64,000 nt of DNA. Source: an uncultured Erysipelotrichaceae bacterium (GTDB taxonomy: Bacteria > Bacillota_I > Bacilli_A > Erysipelotrichales > Erysipelotrichaceae). The notes under the pieces were generated by a model. It worked only from the letters and a program-made list of their open reading frames with translations. It was not told where the DNA came from and made no database searches. The stretch is taken from contig CAKUQM010000005.1 of assembly GCA_934675465.1 (NCBI GenBank), forward strand, positions 1 through 64,000. Direction: 5' to 3'. Shown in pieces: positions 26,654-35,986 of the stretch (position 1 is its first letter; every line of letters starts with the position of its first letter). A program made the translations under genes and the position numbers.

Positions 26654-27464
26654 GGTATTGATTATATTACTTTCTTTAATAATGCTTATAGGTTTAAGAG
26701 TGAGAGTACATGCTGATGTTTGTTCTATGGTTGTTGAGTGTCCATTAGAAGGCATGGAAGTTAGTATTTATAGAATAGCAGATGATAATGGTTTAATAAG
26801 TCCTTATGATACTTATCCTGTTTCTTTGGATGGTGATTTACAAGCTTGTGCTAATGCGCTAGTGAATTATATTAAAGTAGATAATATTGGTGCTGATGGG
26901 TATGCTACTAGTGGTGTTGATAAAAAGGCTTATTTTAATGGTTTAGAAAAGGGCTTATATTTAATCAGCGTTAAGCCGATTGATGATGGTACTTATGTTT
27001 ATAGTCCACAGGTAACTTTAGTTAATTTAGAAAGTGAGCTTGTTGTTGATCTAAAATATGATAGGGTTTTAAAGGGAAGTGAACCAATTAATTTACATGT
27101 TTTAAAGGTTTGGAAAAATGATAATGAGGATAGTCGTCCTAATAGTATAGAAGTATCTTTATTAAGAGATGGCGTTGTTTATGATAAACAGGAATTGAAT
27201 AAATTGAATCATTTCTCTTTTACTTGGAATGGCTTAGATAGTACATATACTTATGATGTTATAGAGAATAATGTGCCAAGTGGCTATACTGTTGGGCTTA
27301 ATAGAAGTGGTAATACTATTACCGTTACTAATGATGGTGGAATAGTAGCGAATGTTAGTGTTCCTGATAAATTGCCTTTAACAGGACAATTATGGTGGCC
27401 AGTTCCTTTTCTTGTGATTGTGGGTTTTACTTGTTTGTTGATTGGAAGAAAATATGAAAAGTAA
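26604..27464 (+). CDS. LPLTG-anchored minor pilin (CnaB domains)
   Basis: A 286-residue surface protein: signal peptide to about residue 38, a first domain with paired Cys, a CnaB domain starting near NLHVLKVWKNDNED and containing the usual E in YDVIENNVPSGY, then LPLTG near the C-terminus, a membrane helix and a short basic tail. Size and place between two sortases suit the basal pilin that fixes the pilus to the wall. It overlaps the class C sortase by 50 bases; ATG at 26613 is an alternative start. Confidence 0.85.
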   Translation: MMIMKERKGRYYVRRNRVLIILLSLIMLIGLRVRVHADVCSMVVECPLEGMEVSIYRIADDNGLISPYDTYPVSLDGDLQACANALVNYIKVDNIGADGYATSGVDKKAYFNGLEKGLYLISVKPIDDGTYVYSPQVTLVNLESELVVDLKYDRVLKGSEPINLHVLKVWKNDNEDSRPNSIEVSLLRDGVVYDKQELNKLNHFSFTWNGLDSTYTYDVIENNVPSGYTVGLNRSGNTITVTNDGGIVANVSVPDKLPLTGQLWWPVPFLVIVGFTCLLIGRKYEK

Positions 27465-28026
27465 GTTGTTTACTTTTACAGGGATATTTTGTTTAGTGTT
27501 GGCTTTGATAATTAGTGTAAATAATTTAATTGATGATAGGATTAGTATTAATAGTCAAAATAAACTTATTGAGGCTTATGATAATCAAGTTATAGATAAA
27601 TCTTTATTAGAAGTGCCAGATTATGTTTTAAATCCTGATATGGATATGCCTGAGGTGGATGTTGATGGGCTTTCTTGTATTGGAGTCTTGGAGGTTTCCA
27701 GTTTAGACTTAAGACTTCCAATACTTAGTGATTGGTCAGATGAATTGTTAAAGAAAGCTCCTTGTAGATATTCTGGTAGTGTTTATACAAATAATATGGT
27801 CATTGCAGGACATAATAGTAGGGCGCAGTTTAATAAGTTAAATAAATTAAAAGAAGGTGATTTGATAGTGTTTACTGATGTAGTTGGTAATGTGTTTGAA
27901 TATCATGTAAGTGCTATTGAAGTGTTGGATGGCGATGATGTTGAGGGGATGCTTAATGGTTGGCCTTTGACTTTGTTTATGTGTACTTATGATAATTTAA
28001 GTAGGTATACGATAAGATGTGAATAA
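27454..28026 (+). CDS. Second pilus-locus sortase
   Basis: A 190-residue sortase with one N-terminal transmembrane segment. The catalytic His lies in MVIAGHNS, Cys177 in LFMCTYDN and Arg in RYTIRCE. The Cys motif lacks the usual TLxTC order, and the protein ends right after the Arg strand, so it is minimal. It lacks the C-terminal membrane segment of class C and could be the housekeeping-type enzyme that attaches the basal pilin to the cell wall. The start at 27454 follows GGAAG and overlaps the minor pilin gene. It closes the pilus operon. Confidence 0.85.
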   Translation: MKSKLFTFTGIFCLVLALIISVNNLIDDRISINSQNKLIEAYDNQVIDKSLLEVPDYVLNPDMDMPEVDVDGLSCIGVLEVSSLDLRLPILSDWSDELLKKAPCRYSGSVYTNNMVIAGHNSRAQFNKLNKLKEGDLIVFTDVVGNVFEYHVSAIEVLDGDDVEGMLNGWPLTLFMCTYDNLSRYTIRCE

Positions 28027-28027
28027 T

Positions 28028-28051
28028 AAAAGACAACCTAAGTTGTCTTTT
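28028..28051. terminator. Bidirectional terminator between the pilus operon and darA
   Basis: A 10-bp stem (28028-28037 with 28042-28051) has A-rich and T-rich flanks on the two sides, suitable for both converging genes. Confidence 0.85.
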
Positions 28052-28373
28052 AAAGTTTCATGAATTTGTCTACGTCAAGTACGAAGATTGTAGCACCTCC
28101 AACAGTTACTTCAATTGGCATTGGTGAGAATTCACCAGACATGAATGATGCGGTAGATGGGGCAATTTCAGTTCTTCTTTTTGATTCTTTTCCAATGATT
28201 TCAATTGCGTGATCTACTTGATCATCTTCACATCCAACAATTAGTGTAGTGTTACCTAATGATAGGAAACCGCCTGTTGTTGCAAGTTTGGTAACTTGAA
28301 ATGAGTTATTGTTCAATGAGGCGCTTACTGAAGCAGAGTCATCGTTTGATACGATAGCTAAAATAAGTTTCAT
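28050..28373 (-). CDS. darA: Cyclic di-AMP receptor, PII-like
   Basis: A 107-residue trimeric PII-like protein (DarA/PstA). It starts MKLILAIVSNDDS and contains KLATTGGFLSLGNTTLIVG, GKESKRRTE and the SGEFSPMPIEVTVGGATIFVLDV ending, all family signatures. It binds c-di-AMP, linking this nucleotide to osmotic and metabolic control. AGGAGGT precedes the start on the - strand. It is transcribed divergently from ftsE. Confidence 0.93.
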   Translation of the reverse strand: MKLILAIVSNDDSASVSASLNNNSFQVTKLATTGGFLSLGNTTLIVGCEDDQVDHAIEIIGKESKRRTEIAPSTASFMSGEFSPMPIEVTVGGATIFVLDVDKFMKL

Positions 28374-28396
28374 ATGGATTACCTCCTGTTACCTTA

Positions 28397-28428
28397 ATTA
28401 TAGATTAAAAATGATAATATTGTATAAT
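28397..28428. promoter_or_regulatory. Divergent darA/ftsE promoter region
   Basis: A - strand TATAAT (28397-28402) serves darA, and a + strand TATAAT (28423-28428) ends nine bases before the ftsE ATG, which has no ribosome site. The -35 boxes are weak. Confidence 0.55.
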
Positions 28429-28436
28429 ATTTAGGT

Positions 28437-29234
28437 ATGATTAAGTTTGAAAAAGTTGCTAAGACCTATAAGAATGGTACTCATGCGTTGTATGATATTT
28501 CTTTAGATATCAACGACGGTGAATTTGTTTATATTATTGGTGAAACAGGTTCTGGTAAGTCAACAATGATTAAGATTCTAGATGGTGAGGAGGTTCCTAC
28601 TAGTGGAAGAGTCACTGTAAGTGGCATTAGCTTAGATAAGAAGGCTAAGAATAGCATTGTTGATGTTGGAAAATTAAAGAAACGTAAGGTTCCTTTGTAT
28701 CGTCGTAATATTGGTGTTGTTTTCCAAGATTTCCGTTTATTACCAAAAAAGACAGTGTTTGAAAATGTTGCTTATGCGATGGAGGTAGTAGATACTCCAA
28801 AGGATAAATTAAGACCTAGAGTTAGAGAAGTATTAAAACTTGTTGGCTTATCTGATAAGTCTAATTCTTTTCCTAGTGAGGTTTCAGGTGGTCAACAACA
28901 GCGTACAGCTATTGCTAGGGCTATAGCTAATAAGCCTAAGATTCTTATTGCGGATGAGCCTACTGGTAATCTAGATCCTAAGAAGAGTAATGAGATAATT
29001 AAATTGTTTGAGAAGATTAATCGTGAGGAGAAGACAACTATCATTATAGTTACTCATGATATTGAGACTGTTAGAAAGCATCCTAAGCGTACTATTGAGA
29101 TTAAGGATGGTCATATTGTTAGGGATAAGGCTGATGGTATTTGTGATGTGAGAACTACAATTGATAAGGCTGATACAGAGACTATTAGCTTAGGTGATAT
29201 TGAGAGTTTAAAGTTGATGGAGGATGATAAATAA
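28437..29234 (+). CDS. ftsE: Cell-division ABC ATPase FtsE
   Basis: A 265-residue FtsE. Walker A is GETGSGKST, the Q-loop VFQDFRLLPKKTVFENV is FtsE-like, the signature is VSGGQQQR and Walker B is LIADEPTG. It carries a C-terminal extension beyond the usual 220-230 residues. With FtsX it drives peptidoglycan hydrolases at the septum or side wall. The mRNA is probably leaderless. It abuts ftsX. Confidence 0.95.
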   Translation: MIKFEKVAKTYKNGTHALYDISLDINDGEFVYIIGETGSGKSTMIKILDGEEVPTSGRVTVSGISLDKKAKNSIVDVGKLKKRKVPLYRRNIGVVFQDFRLLPKKTVFENVAYAMEVVDTPKDKLRPRVREVLKLVGLSDKSNSFPSEVSGGQQQRTAIARAIANKPKILIADEPTGNLDPKKSNEIIKLFEKINREEKTTIIIVTHDIETVRKHPKRTIEIKDGHIVRDKADGICDVRTTIDKADTETISLGDIESLKLMEDDK

Positions 29235-30130
29235 TGTTCCGTCGTTTTTTTAGACATGTAAAAGAGGGTTTTGTGGGTGTTGGAAGACACTTTGGTATGG
29301 CTGCCAGTAGTATTGCCACAGTTACAATTACTCTGTTGTTGGTAGGTTTCTTCTTGATACTTACTTATAATTTGAATGTAATTACTAAGGATATTGAGGG
29401 TTCAATTTCTCTTAGTGCTTTAATTAGCTATGATATTGATTCTAGTGCTACTGTTGATACTTTAAAGGGTCAAATTGAGAGTGTTGATGGTGTTAAGAGT
29501 GTTGAGTATCGTAGCAAGGATGACGAGTTTACTTTTTATGTAAACATGTATCCTGATATGAAGGAGTTCAATGAACTTTATCGTGATCAAAATCCTTTCC
29601 ATGATGCATTTTTAATTAGTGTTGAAGATGGAGATAAGTTACAGGCTGTTAAATCAAGTGTAGAGGCTATCAATGGTATCGATTCGGTACATGATGGTGG
29701 TAGTAACACTTACTTGTTGATTGATGGTTTGGATAAGGTTAGATTCTTTGGCGGTATCTTGGTAGCTTGTTTATCAGTACTAGCTATTTATCTAATTTAT
29801 AATACGATTTCAATTACTATTAGGGCTCGTGATACCGAGATTTGGATTATGAAGAATGTTGGTGCTAAGAATAGTTACATTAGAGGTCCTTTCCTTGTAG
29901 AGGGTATTATTATAGGCGTTCTTGGTTCGATAATTCCGATTGCAGCAATGGTTGGTTTTTATTTGTATGTATTTAATACTTCAGGTGGTAATTTACTTGG
30001 CGTATTTACTTTAGTTAGTCCACGACCTTTCTTATATTACTTATGTGGCGGTTTGTTGGTGCTAGGTATTTTGGTAGGTTTTATTGGTTCTTATTTGAGT
30101 GTTTCAAAACTATTAAGGAGCAAGCGATGA
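29234..30130 (+). CDS. ftsX: Cell-division ABC permease FtsX
   Basis: A 298-residue FtsX with four transmembrane helices, a large extracellular loop after the first (about residues 45-170) and the permease signature RARDTEIWIMKNVGAKNSYIRGPFLVEG. It passes FtsE conformational changes to an outside murein hydrolase. Its start shares a base with the ftsE stop and its end overlaps the M23 gene as ATGA, supporting the functional link. Confidence 0.95.
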   Translation: MFRRFFRHVKEGFVGVGRHFGMAASSIATVTITLLLVGFFLILTYNLNVITKDIEGSISLSALISYDIDSSATVDTLKGQIESVDGVKSVEYRSKDDEFTFYVNMYPDMKEFNELYRDQNPFHDAFLISVEDGDKLQAVKSSVEAINGIDSVHDGGSNTYLLIDGLDKVRFFGGILVACLSVLAIYLIYNTISITIRARDTEIWIMKNVGAKNSYIRGPFLVEGIIIGVLGSIIPIAAMVGFYLYVFNTSGGNLLGVFTLVSPRPFLYYLCGGLLVLGILVGFIGSYLSVSKLLRSKR

Positions 30131-31464
30131 GAAAGAATATATTCTCTTTGTGTTTAGTTTTTTGTATGGTCTTATGTACTATTAATTACAAGACAGTTAC
30201 TGTAATGGCTGGAGATTGTGATTATTCAGATTGTGATGAGAATGATAAGACTTGTAAGCTTAATAACGCAAAGAAGAAGCAACAATGTCTTCAAAATGAG
30301 ATTGATAATGCCAAGAGTAATCAAGAGGAATATTGGAAGTTGGCGTCAGAGTGGGCTAAGGAAGCTGAAGCTTTGAATGAACAGATTGCAGAACTTAAGC
30401 CTCAGATTGAGGAGTTGACTGCTAAGATTGAGGAACTTACTAAAAGTATTGAGGAGAAGGAGCAACTTGTTTCTGAGCTTAATACAAGAGTATTGTCTCG
30501 TATGTCTTTGTCTCAGGGTACGATGCATTTTTCGCCTCTTCTAGATTTCTTGTTGGGTTCTAATGGTTTTGCGGATATGCTTAGAAGACTATATGGTATT
30601 GAGGCTATTAATGCCAAAGAACAACAGGATCGTAAGGAACTTGAGGACGTTATCGAGTCTTTGAATAAGGAAAAGGCAGAGCTCGATTCATCTAAGCAAG
30701 AATTAGATAATAAGATGACTGATTTAGAGATTAAGTCTAATGAGGCTGAGTATATGAATCAACAGGCTATGATTGCTTATAATGAGGCTAGTGATATTAT
30801 TGCGGAATATCAGAACCAATTGGATGAGCAGACTAAGTTAATTGCGAATATTAAGTTGAGTTTAGATGAACTTAATCAATTAGATCCACAGAGTGGTTTT
30901 ATATCGCCAGTACCTGGTTCTAGTATTTCAGCTAATTTCCCATATTATCCTGCAAGCTTTGGCGGTGGTGTTCACTTGGGTGTGGATTATGCGGTTAGTG
31001 TTGGCTCAAGAATTGTGGCACCTGCTGATGGTGTTGTGGTTATTTCTGATGATAATTGTCCTACATGGGGTTATTTGGGTAATTCATGTGGTGGTGCCGG
31101 TGGTGGTGTCTCATATGGTGGTAATCAGATTTATTTCTTATGTAGTGTTAATGGTAAGGTTTATGCACTTACTTTCTCTCATTTATATAGCGGTTCTTTG
31201 ATTGGAACTGGTGTTGTGACAAAGGGTACTCAATTGGCTATGGCTGGTAGTTCTGGTAATTCTACTGGCCCGCATTGTCATATTGAGATGTTCTTGTTGG
31301 GTGATGGAGATAATAGTGATTTGGCTACTTATATTGATATGCTTAATAATGGTAGCTATTCTAAGTCGTTCAATTGTGGCTGGGGTGGCGCAGGTTTAAA
31401 TACTATATGTGAAAGAAAAGGTAGTGCACCTTGTCGTTTGAATGGCGCAAATTATTTGCCTTGA
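30127..31464 (+). CDS. FtsEX-linked M23 murein hydrolase with coiled coil
   Basis: A 445-residue exported protein: signal peptide (about 1-28), a Cys-rich patch, a long coiled coil (about 45-265) and a C-terminal LytM/M23 domain with GGGVHLGVDYAV, and GPHCHIEMFL carrying the HxH zinc ligands. This is the EnvC/PcsB-like layout in which the coiled coil docks on FtsX. The start at 30127 follows AAGGAG. The H..D and HxH residues appear intact, so it may be an active enzyme rather than only an activator. Extra Cys near the start and end are unusual. Confidence 0.92.
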   Translation: MRKNIFSLCLVFCMVLCTINYKTVTVMAGDCDYSDCDENDKTCKLNNAKKKQQCLQNEIDNAKSNQEEYWKLASEWAKEAEALNEQIAELKPQIEELTAKIEELTKSIEEKEQLVSELNTRVLSRMSLSQGTMHFSPLLDFLLGSNGFADMLRRLYGIEAINAKEQQDRKELEDVIESLNKEKAELDSSKQELDNKMTDLEIKSNEAEYMNQQAMIAYNEASDIIAEYQNQLDEQTKLIANIKLSLDELNQLDPQSGFISPVPGSSISANFPYYPASFGGGVHLGVDYAVSVGSRIVAPADGVVVISDDNCPTWGYLGNSCGGAGGGVSYGGNQIYFLCSVNGKVYALTFSHLYSGSLIGTGVVTKGTQLAMAGSSGNSTGPHCHIEMFLLGDGDNSDLATYIDMLNNGSYSKSFNCGWGGAGLNTICERKGSAPCRLNGANYLP

Positions 31465-31470
31465 TGAATT

Positions 31471-32949
31471 ATGGAAAAAGAGAATACAGTTAGAATTAAA
31501 TTGAAGAAGGAGCCTTTGGGAGAAGAGCGAATTCTTGTTGAGAAACAAAAGAAGCAACGTAAGGCGTTGATTATTCTTTGCGTTGTCTTGTTTATTGTTG
31601 GTATTGCGCTTGGTGTTTTAGGTAATGAATTATTAACTAATAAACAAAACGAGGCTTATTCAAAGTCTGATGAGATAAAGAAGATTATTAAGAATAATTG
31701 GTTGTATAGGGATGATTATGATGACTTGGATAAGTTGTTAGATAATCAAGCTTATTTGGGTATGACTACTTTTAGTGATGATCCTTATACGATGTATATG
31801 TCTAGCGTTGAGGCTTCTGATTATTATAATAATCAAATTAATATGTCTTATGTTGGCATTGGGGTTACTTATGTGCCTGGTTCTTTTGTGATAACTAGGG
31901 TTTATAAGAATTCTCCTGCAGAGATGGCTGGTTTTAAGGTTGGTGATATTCTTGTTTCTGTTAATGGAACTGAATTAGAAGGTAAGACTAGTGATGAGGT
32001 TAAGTCTTTGGTTCTAGGAGAAGAGGGTAGTGTTGTTGAGTTTACTATTAAAAGAGATAGCGAACTTATTGATATAACAGCAGTAAGAGGAAGTTTTGAG
32101 CAGACGGTTTATGCAAGAAAACTTGATGATGATACTGTTTATTTAGAGCTTATGTCTTTTGGGGTTAATAGCGGAAATGAATGTATCGAATATTTGAATG
32201 AGTATAAGGATTGTTCAAAGATTATTATTGACTTAAGGGATAATACCGGTGGTTATGAGACGGCAGTACAGGAGATTGCGGGTTTGTTCTTAGGTAAGGA
32301 TAAAGTGGTTATGCATAAGAATTACACTTCTAAGAAGAAGGATACAGATTATACAATTTCTAATGCATATTATGATAATTTTAAGGATTTTGTGATTTTG
32401 ACTAATAACTATACTGCTAGTGCTTCTGAAGTGTTGACGATGGCTTTAAAAGAAGGATTGGATAATGTGACTATTGTGGGTACTAAGACTTATGGTAAGG
32501 GTGTTATGCAGTCTAAGTTTAATATTAGTGATGGCAGTTCTATTAAGCTTACAGTAGCTTATTGGACAAGTCCTAATGGTACTTCCATTAATGGTGAGGG
32601 TATTACACCTGATGTGGAGATTGAAAATCATAAGGCTTTAAGTTTTACTGGTGTTAATTTTGATGGTGAATCTTACAAGCTTGATTCGGTTTCTACTTAT
32701 ACTAATATTGTGCAATATGCCCTAGACTATTTGGACTATGATATAGAGCGTTTTGATGGTTATTTTGATTATAGTACTAGGGATGCGTTGATTGAGTTTA
32801 GGGAGGATAATGGGCTCGAATCTGGGCTCGAATCTACACTAGACAGAGATACTTATGTAGCTATTATATCTGAGGTTATTGAGGCTAAGAGTTTAGATTT
32901 AAGTAAAGATGTTCAGTTAATGAAAGGCAGGGAATTATTGGGTGGATAA
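31471..32949 (+). CDS. S41 C-terminal processing peptidase (CtpA-like)
   Basis: A 492-residue membrane-anchored serine protease. A transmembrane segment (about 32-50) is followed by a PDZ domain (YVGIGVTYVPGSFVITRVY), the S41 core with NYTASASEV (nucleophile Ser) and YGKGVMQ (catalytic Lys), then a C-terminal peptidoglycan-binding domain. It likely trims envelope proteins and fits with the preceding hydrolase. No ribosome site precedes the ATG six bases after the M23 stop. A 12-bp tandem duplication at 32812-32835 gives GLESGLES. Confidence 0.92.
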   Translation: MEKENTVRIKLKKEPLGEERILVEKQKKQRKALIILCVVLFIVGIALGVLGNELLTNKQNEAYSKSDEIKKIIKNNWLYRDDYDDLDKLLDNQAYLGMTTFSDDPYTMYMSSVEASDYYNNQINMSYVGIGVTYVPGSFVITRVYKNSPAEMAGFKVGDILVSVNGTELEGKTSDEVKSLVLGEEGSVVEFTIKRDSELIDITAVRGSFEQTVYARKLDDDTVYLELMSFGVNSGNECIEYLNEYKDCSKIIIDLRDNTGGYETAVQEIAGLFLGKDKVVMHKNYTSKKKDTDYTISNAYYDNFKDFVILTNNYTASASEVLTMALKEGLDNVTIVGTKTYGKGVMQSKFNISDGSSIKLTVAYWTSPNGTSINGEGITPDVEIENHKALSFTGVNFDGESYKLDSVSTYTNIVQYALDYLDYDIERFDGYFDYSTRDALIEFREDNGLESGLESTLDRDTYVAIISEVIEAKSLDLSKDVQLMKGRELLGG

Positions 32950-33364
32950 TATTTTAACTTTATTAACACCAAAGAATCTGGTATGTTACCTTGATCATGA
33001 TATGACTTTAAGACAGGCAATTGAGAAGATGAGGGTTCATCGTTATACTGTAATACCAGTTCTTGATTCTAAGACTGGTGTCTATGCTGGTTCAATTGCG
33101 GAGGGTGATTTGTTGTATAACGTCATCGGTGAAGAGAGTGTTTGTATCAAGGATTTAGAAGAAAAGTATGTGGCGGATGTGATTAGACCTAATTATATTC
33201 CGGCTATGAAGATTGATACTACTATGAGGGAATTAGAGAATTTGATTGTGGTTCAAAATTATGTTCCAATAGTGGATGATCGTGATATTTTGATGGGTAT
33301 TGTGACTAGAAAGTCAGTTATGCAGTATTTAATCAAGAAAATTGATGAAAAAGAGGGAAAATAA
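32942..33364 (+). CDS. CBS-domain protein
   Basis: A 140-residue protein with two CBS motifs and no catalytic domain (TLRQAIEKMRVHRYTVIPVLD, split by residue limits here, and YVPIVDDRDILMGIVTRKSV). Similar small CBS proteins (CbpB/DarB type) bind nucleotides such as c-di-AMP or AMP; the ligand here is unknown. The start is a GTG overlapping the protease stop by eight bases. Confidence 0.85.
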   Translation: MDNILTLLTPKNLVCYLDHDMTLRQAIEKMRVHRYTVIPVLDSKTGVYAGSIAEGDLLYNVIGEESVCIKDLEEKYVADVIRPNYIPAMKIDTTMRELENLIVVQNYVPIVDDRDILMGIVTRKSVMQYLIKKIDEKEGK

Positions 33365-33376
33365 GGGCTTTCTTTA

Positions 33377-33454
33377 TTGAAAAATATAGTTAGCTTTCTT
33401 ATAATAATGGGGCATAAAATGCTTCCTGTCCCGGTAAGACAAGAAAGAAGGTAA
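33377..33454 (+). promoter_or_regulatory. rplM-rpsI promoter and leader
   Basis: TTGAAA (33377-33382), a 17-base spacer and TATAAT (33400-33405) give a strong promoter. The leader holds an imperfect hairpin (about 33421-33447) and an 11-codon ORF (33419-33454) that ends across the rplM ribosome site. A leader bound by L13 is a possibility; the small ORF may be chance. Confidence 0.6.
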
Positions 33455-33461
33455 AAAAGAT

Positions 33462-33890
33462 ATGCGTCAGACTACAATGCTAAAAGCTGAAGAAGTCAAA
33501 AAAGAATGGTATGTAATAGATGCAGAAGGTCAAACTCTTGGTAGACTTGCAACTAAGGTTGCTGCTGTATTAAGAGGTAAGCATAAGCCAACTTACACAC
33601 CAAATGTTGATTGCGGCGATTACGTAATCGTAATCAATGCTGACAAGGTTGTCTACAGTGGCGACCAAGAAGAGAAGAAGATCTACTATCACCACACAAT
33701 GTTCCCAGGTGGCTTAAAGAGTAGAAGTATTGGTTTAATGAAGAGAGAATATCCAGTAGAGCTTGTTGAACATGCTATTCAAGGTATGCTTCCACATAAC
33801 AAGTTGGGCGATCGTATGAGAACTCATTTGTTTGTTTATGAAGGTGCTAACCACCCTCATGCTGCACAAAAGCCTATGGAGCTTAAGTAA
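33462..33890 (+). CDS. rplM: 50S ribosomal protein L13
   Basis: A 142-residue L13: [37 protein letters not shown], and [11 protein letters not shown] are diagnostic. AGAAGG lies before the ATG at 33462; the family N-terminus supports this start over an internal Met. It is the first gene of the rplM-rpsI pair. Confidence 0.97.
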   Translation: MRQTTMLKAEEVKKEWYVIDAEGQTLGRLATKVAAVLRGKHKPTYTPNVDCGDYVIVINADKVVYSGDQEEKKIYYHHTMFPGGLKSRSIGLMKREYPVELVEHAIQGMLPHNKLGDRMRTHLFVYEGANHPHAAQKPMELK

Positions 33891-33901
33891 GGAGTATACT
33901 A

Positions 33902-34306
33902 ATGGCAAAGAAAAAGAACAATGTAAATTACCTTGGTACAGGTAGACGTAAGTCATCAGTAGCTCGTGTTTATATGACAGCTGGTACTGGTGTTATTACT
34001 GTTAATGGAAAAACTTTAGATCAATATCTTCCTCAAGAAGTTTTGAGAATGGTTGTTAAATCACCTCTTGTTATTACTAACACTGAGGGTCAATTCGATG
34101 TAAACATTAATGTTTATGGCGGTGGTTTAACTGGTCAAGCTGGTGCTATGCGTCATGGTATCGCTAGAGCATTACTTGAAGTTGGTGAAGATTACAGACC
34201 AGTATTAAAGTCTGCAGGATTCTTAACTCGTGATTCTCGTGCTAAAGAACGTAAGAAGTATGGATTAAAGGGCGCTAGACGTGCTCCACAATTCTCTAAG
34301 CGTTAA
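33902..34306 (+). CDS. rpsI: 30S ribosomal protein S9
   Basis: A 134-residue S9. It contains [35 protein letters not shown] and the basic tail [17 protein letters not shown], whose last Arg contacts P-site tRNA. Slightly extended at the N-terminus with a KKKNN patch. AAGGAG lies upstream. A strong terminator follows. Confidence 0.97.
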   Translation: MAKKKNNVNYLGTGRRKSSVARVYMTAGTGVITVNGKTLDQYLPQEVLRMVVKSPLVITNTEGQFDVNINVYGGGLTGQAGAMRHGIARALLEVGEDYRPVLKSAGFLTRDSRAKERKKYGLKGARRAPQFSKR

Positions 34307-34328
34307 TTTATTGACACAAGAGATTACA

Positions 34329-34372
34329 AAGAAGTGTTTGAGTTTCTTAAGAAACTTAGATGCTTCTTTTTC
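34329..34372 (+). terminator. Long intrinsic terminator after rpsI
   Basis: A near-continuous stem of about 18 bp (34329-34346 with 34351-34368) with a TTAA loop runs into a T-rich tract. Confidence 0.9.
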
Positions 34373-34431
34373 TTTTCTTTTGTAATATAATAAAGATGAA
34401 ATAAAAGATTTCAAGATTGTGAGGTGATGTT

Positions 34432-35043
34432 ATGTTGTATGATTATTTAATAGAAAATTATGAAGAGGGAGAGCCAATCTTTTTATCTGAAATACCAGGT
34501 AATTCTAGAGATTATGTTCGCCAAGAGATGAAGAAATTAGTAGATGAAGGTAAACTAGAACGTTTGTATAATGGTGTTTATTATCTTTCTTATACAACAA
34601 TTCTTGGTACTAAGGGTAAGATTTCTGTAGATAAGTATGTCGATAAAAAATATCTAAATAATAAATCAAACGGATATATCACTGGTTTACAATTGGCTAA
34701 TTTGTATGGTTTTACAACGCAGAATCCCTCTTGTATAGAAGTGTGTTCTAATGAAGCTACTACTAAGCAAAGAAAACTTAATATAGATGGTAGAGATTTA
34801 GTAGTTTACAAGCCAGTAACTGAAATTACTGATAAGAATGCTTCGGAGTTACAATTCTTAGATTTAATGACTACTATTGATAGGTATAGTGAATTGACTG
34901 GTGATGAATTTAAGAACAAATTAAGTGATTATGTAGAAAAAGAGAAGATAGATTTTTCTTTAGTTAAAGAGTATCTATCTTTGTTTCCTGATAGTGTGTA
35001 TAAGAATATTTATCAAGGAGGTTTAATGGGTGAATTGGTATAG
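34432..35043 (+). CDS. AbiEi-like antitoxin (DUF6088-type)
   Basis: A 203-residue protein with an N-terminal winged helix (FLSEIPGNSRDYVRQEMKKL, GKLERLYNGVYY) and a C-terminal part typical of AbiEi antitoxins. It should repress its own promoter and neutralise the adjacent nucleotidyltransferase. A TATAAT lies at 34386-34391 and AGGTGA before the ATG. It overlaps the toxin gene by 14 bases. The pair is more A-rich than the flanking housekeeping genes, consistent with transfer. Confidence 0.85.
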   Translation: MLYDYLIENYEEGEPIFLSEIPGNSRDYVRQEMKKLVDEGKLERLYNGVYYLSYTTILGTKGKISVDKYVDKKYLNNKSNGYITGLQLANLYGFTTQNPSCIEVCSNEATTKQRKLNIDGRDLVVYKPVTEITDKNASELQFLDLMTTIDRYSELTGDEFKNKLSDYVEKEKIDFSLVKEYLSLFPDSVYKNIYQGGLMGELV

Positions 35044-35986
35044 CGATTATAAAAATGAATGGAAGAAAATTATAGAAACTGTATCAGCAGAAATAAAAAA
35101 ATCTGAATTAATGATTGAAAAAGACACAATACAATCTATGTTTCTTTTCGAATTATCAAAATTAAAATTACCTTATGTGTTTAAAGGAGGTACCTCTTTA
35201 TCTAAAGCTTATAATTTAATAGATAGGTTCTCTGAGGATATAGATTTGTCAATGAATAGAAAACTTACTCAATCAGAAAGAAAAGTAACTAAAGAACAAC
35301 TACTCAAGATTGCTGAATCCCTTGGCATGAAATTGTTAAATCCTAATCAGATAAAATCAAGACATGATTACAACAAATATGTTTTCGCTTATGATTCCTT
35401 GTTTTCATCAATACCAATGGAGATAATTATTGAAACTAGTTTCTATCAATCGGTTTATCCAATAGAAACACAAAATGTAGGTAGTTTTGTCGGAAAATTT
35501 TGTAGAGACAATGGACTAATTCTTCCTATACCTTTTGAATCGGCAAATGTGAAAATGAATGTTCAATCTTTGGAAAGAACATTTATTGATAAGGTTTTTG
35601 CTATATGTGATTATCGTATTCAAGACGTGCAAGATAGAGATTCACGTCACCTATATGATATTTACAAATTATTGTCAAAGATAAATTTTAATAAAGAATT
35701 GAGTGATTTAATTGATACGGTAAGAGATGATAGAATGATGTCAAAAAATAATCCTTCAGCACAATTGGAATACAATATTCCGGAAATGCTTAAGAAAATT
35801 ATATCTAGTCATTTTTATGAGCGTGACTATCGAGATGTTACTCAAAAATTACTTTATGAAAATGTTGATTATAATCAAGCAATAAATGAAGGGATTACTA
35901 TTGTTGCTAAGTCTGATATTTTTATTTATAACAAACAACATTCTGTAACAATTATTAGAAAATCTTTTAATGGAAAAAATAATTAA
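35030..35986 (+). CDS. AbiEii-family nucleotidyltransferase toxin
   Basis: A 318-residue nucleotidyltransferase of the AbiEii/MenT group. The hallmark motifs are FKGGTSLSK and FSEDIDLS, giving the G-S and D-x-D metal residues, with KVFAICDYR downstream. Such toxins modify tRNA ends or otherwise stop translation during phage attack. The start is GTG at 35030 behind AAGGAGG. It forms a bicistronic unit with the antitoxin and overlaps a broken acetyltransferase gene by 17 bases. Confidence 0.9.
   Translation: MNWYSDYKNEWKKIIETVSAEIKKSELMIEKDTIQSMFLFELSKLKLPYVFKGGTSLSKAYNLIDRFSEDIDLSMNRKLTQSERKVTKEQLLKIAESLGMKLLNPNQIKSRHDYNKYVFAYDSLFSSIPMEIIIETSFYQSVYPIETQNVGSFVGKFCRDNGLILPIPFESANVKMNVQSLERTFIDKVFAICDYRIQDVQDRDSRHLYDIYKLLSKINFNKELSDLIDTVRDDRMMSKNNPSAQLEYNIPEMLKKIISSHFYERDYRDVTQKLLYENVDYNQAINEGITIVAKSDIFIYNKQHSVTIIRKSFNGKNN

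Noticed and set aside
32812..32835. 12-bp tandem repeat in the S41 protease as a phase switch
   Set aside because: The unit is a multiple of three, so copy changes would keep the frame; it is only a small in-frame duplication.
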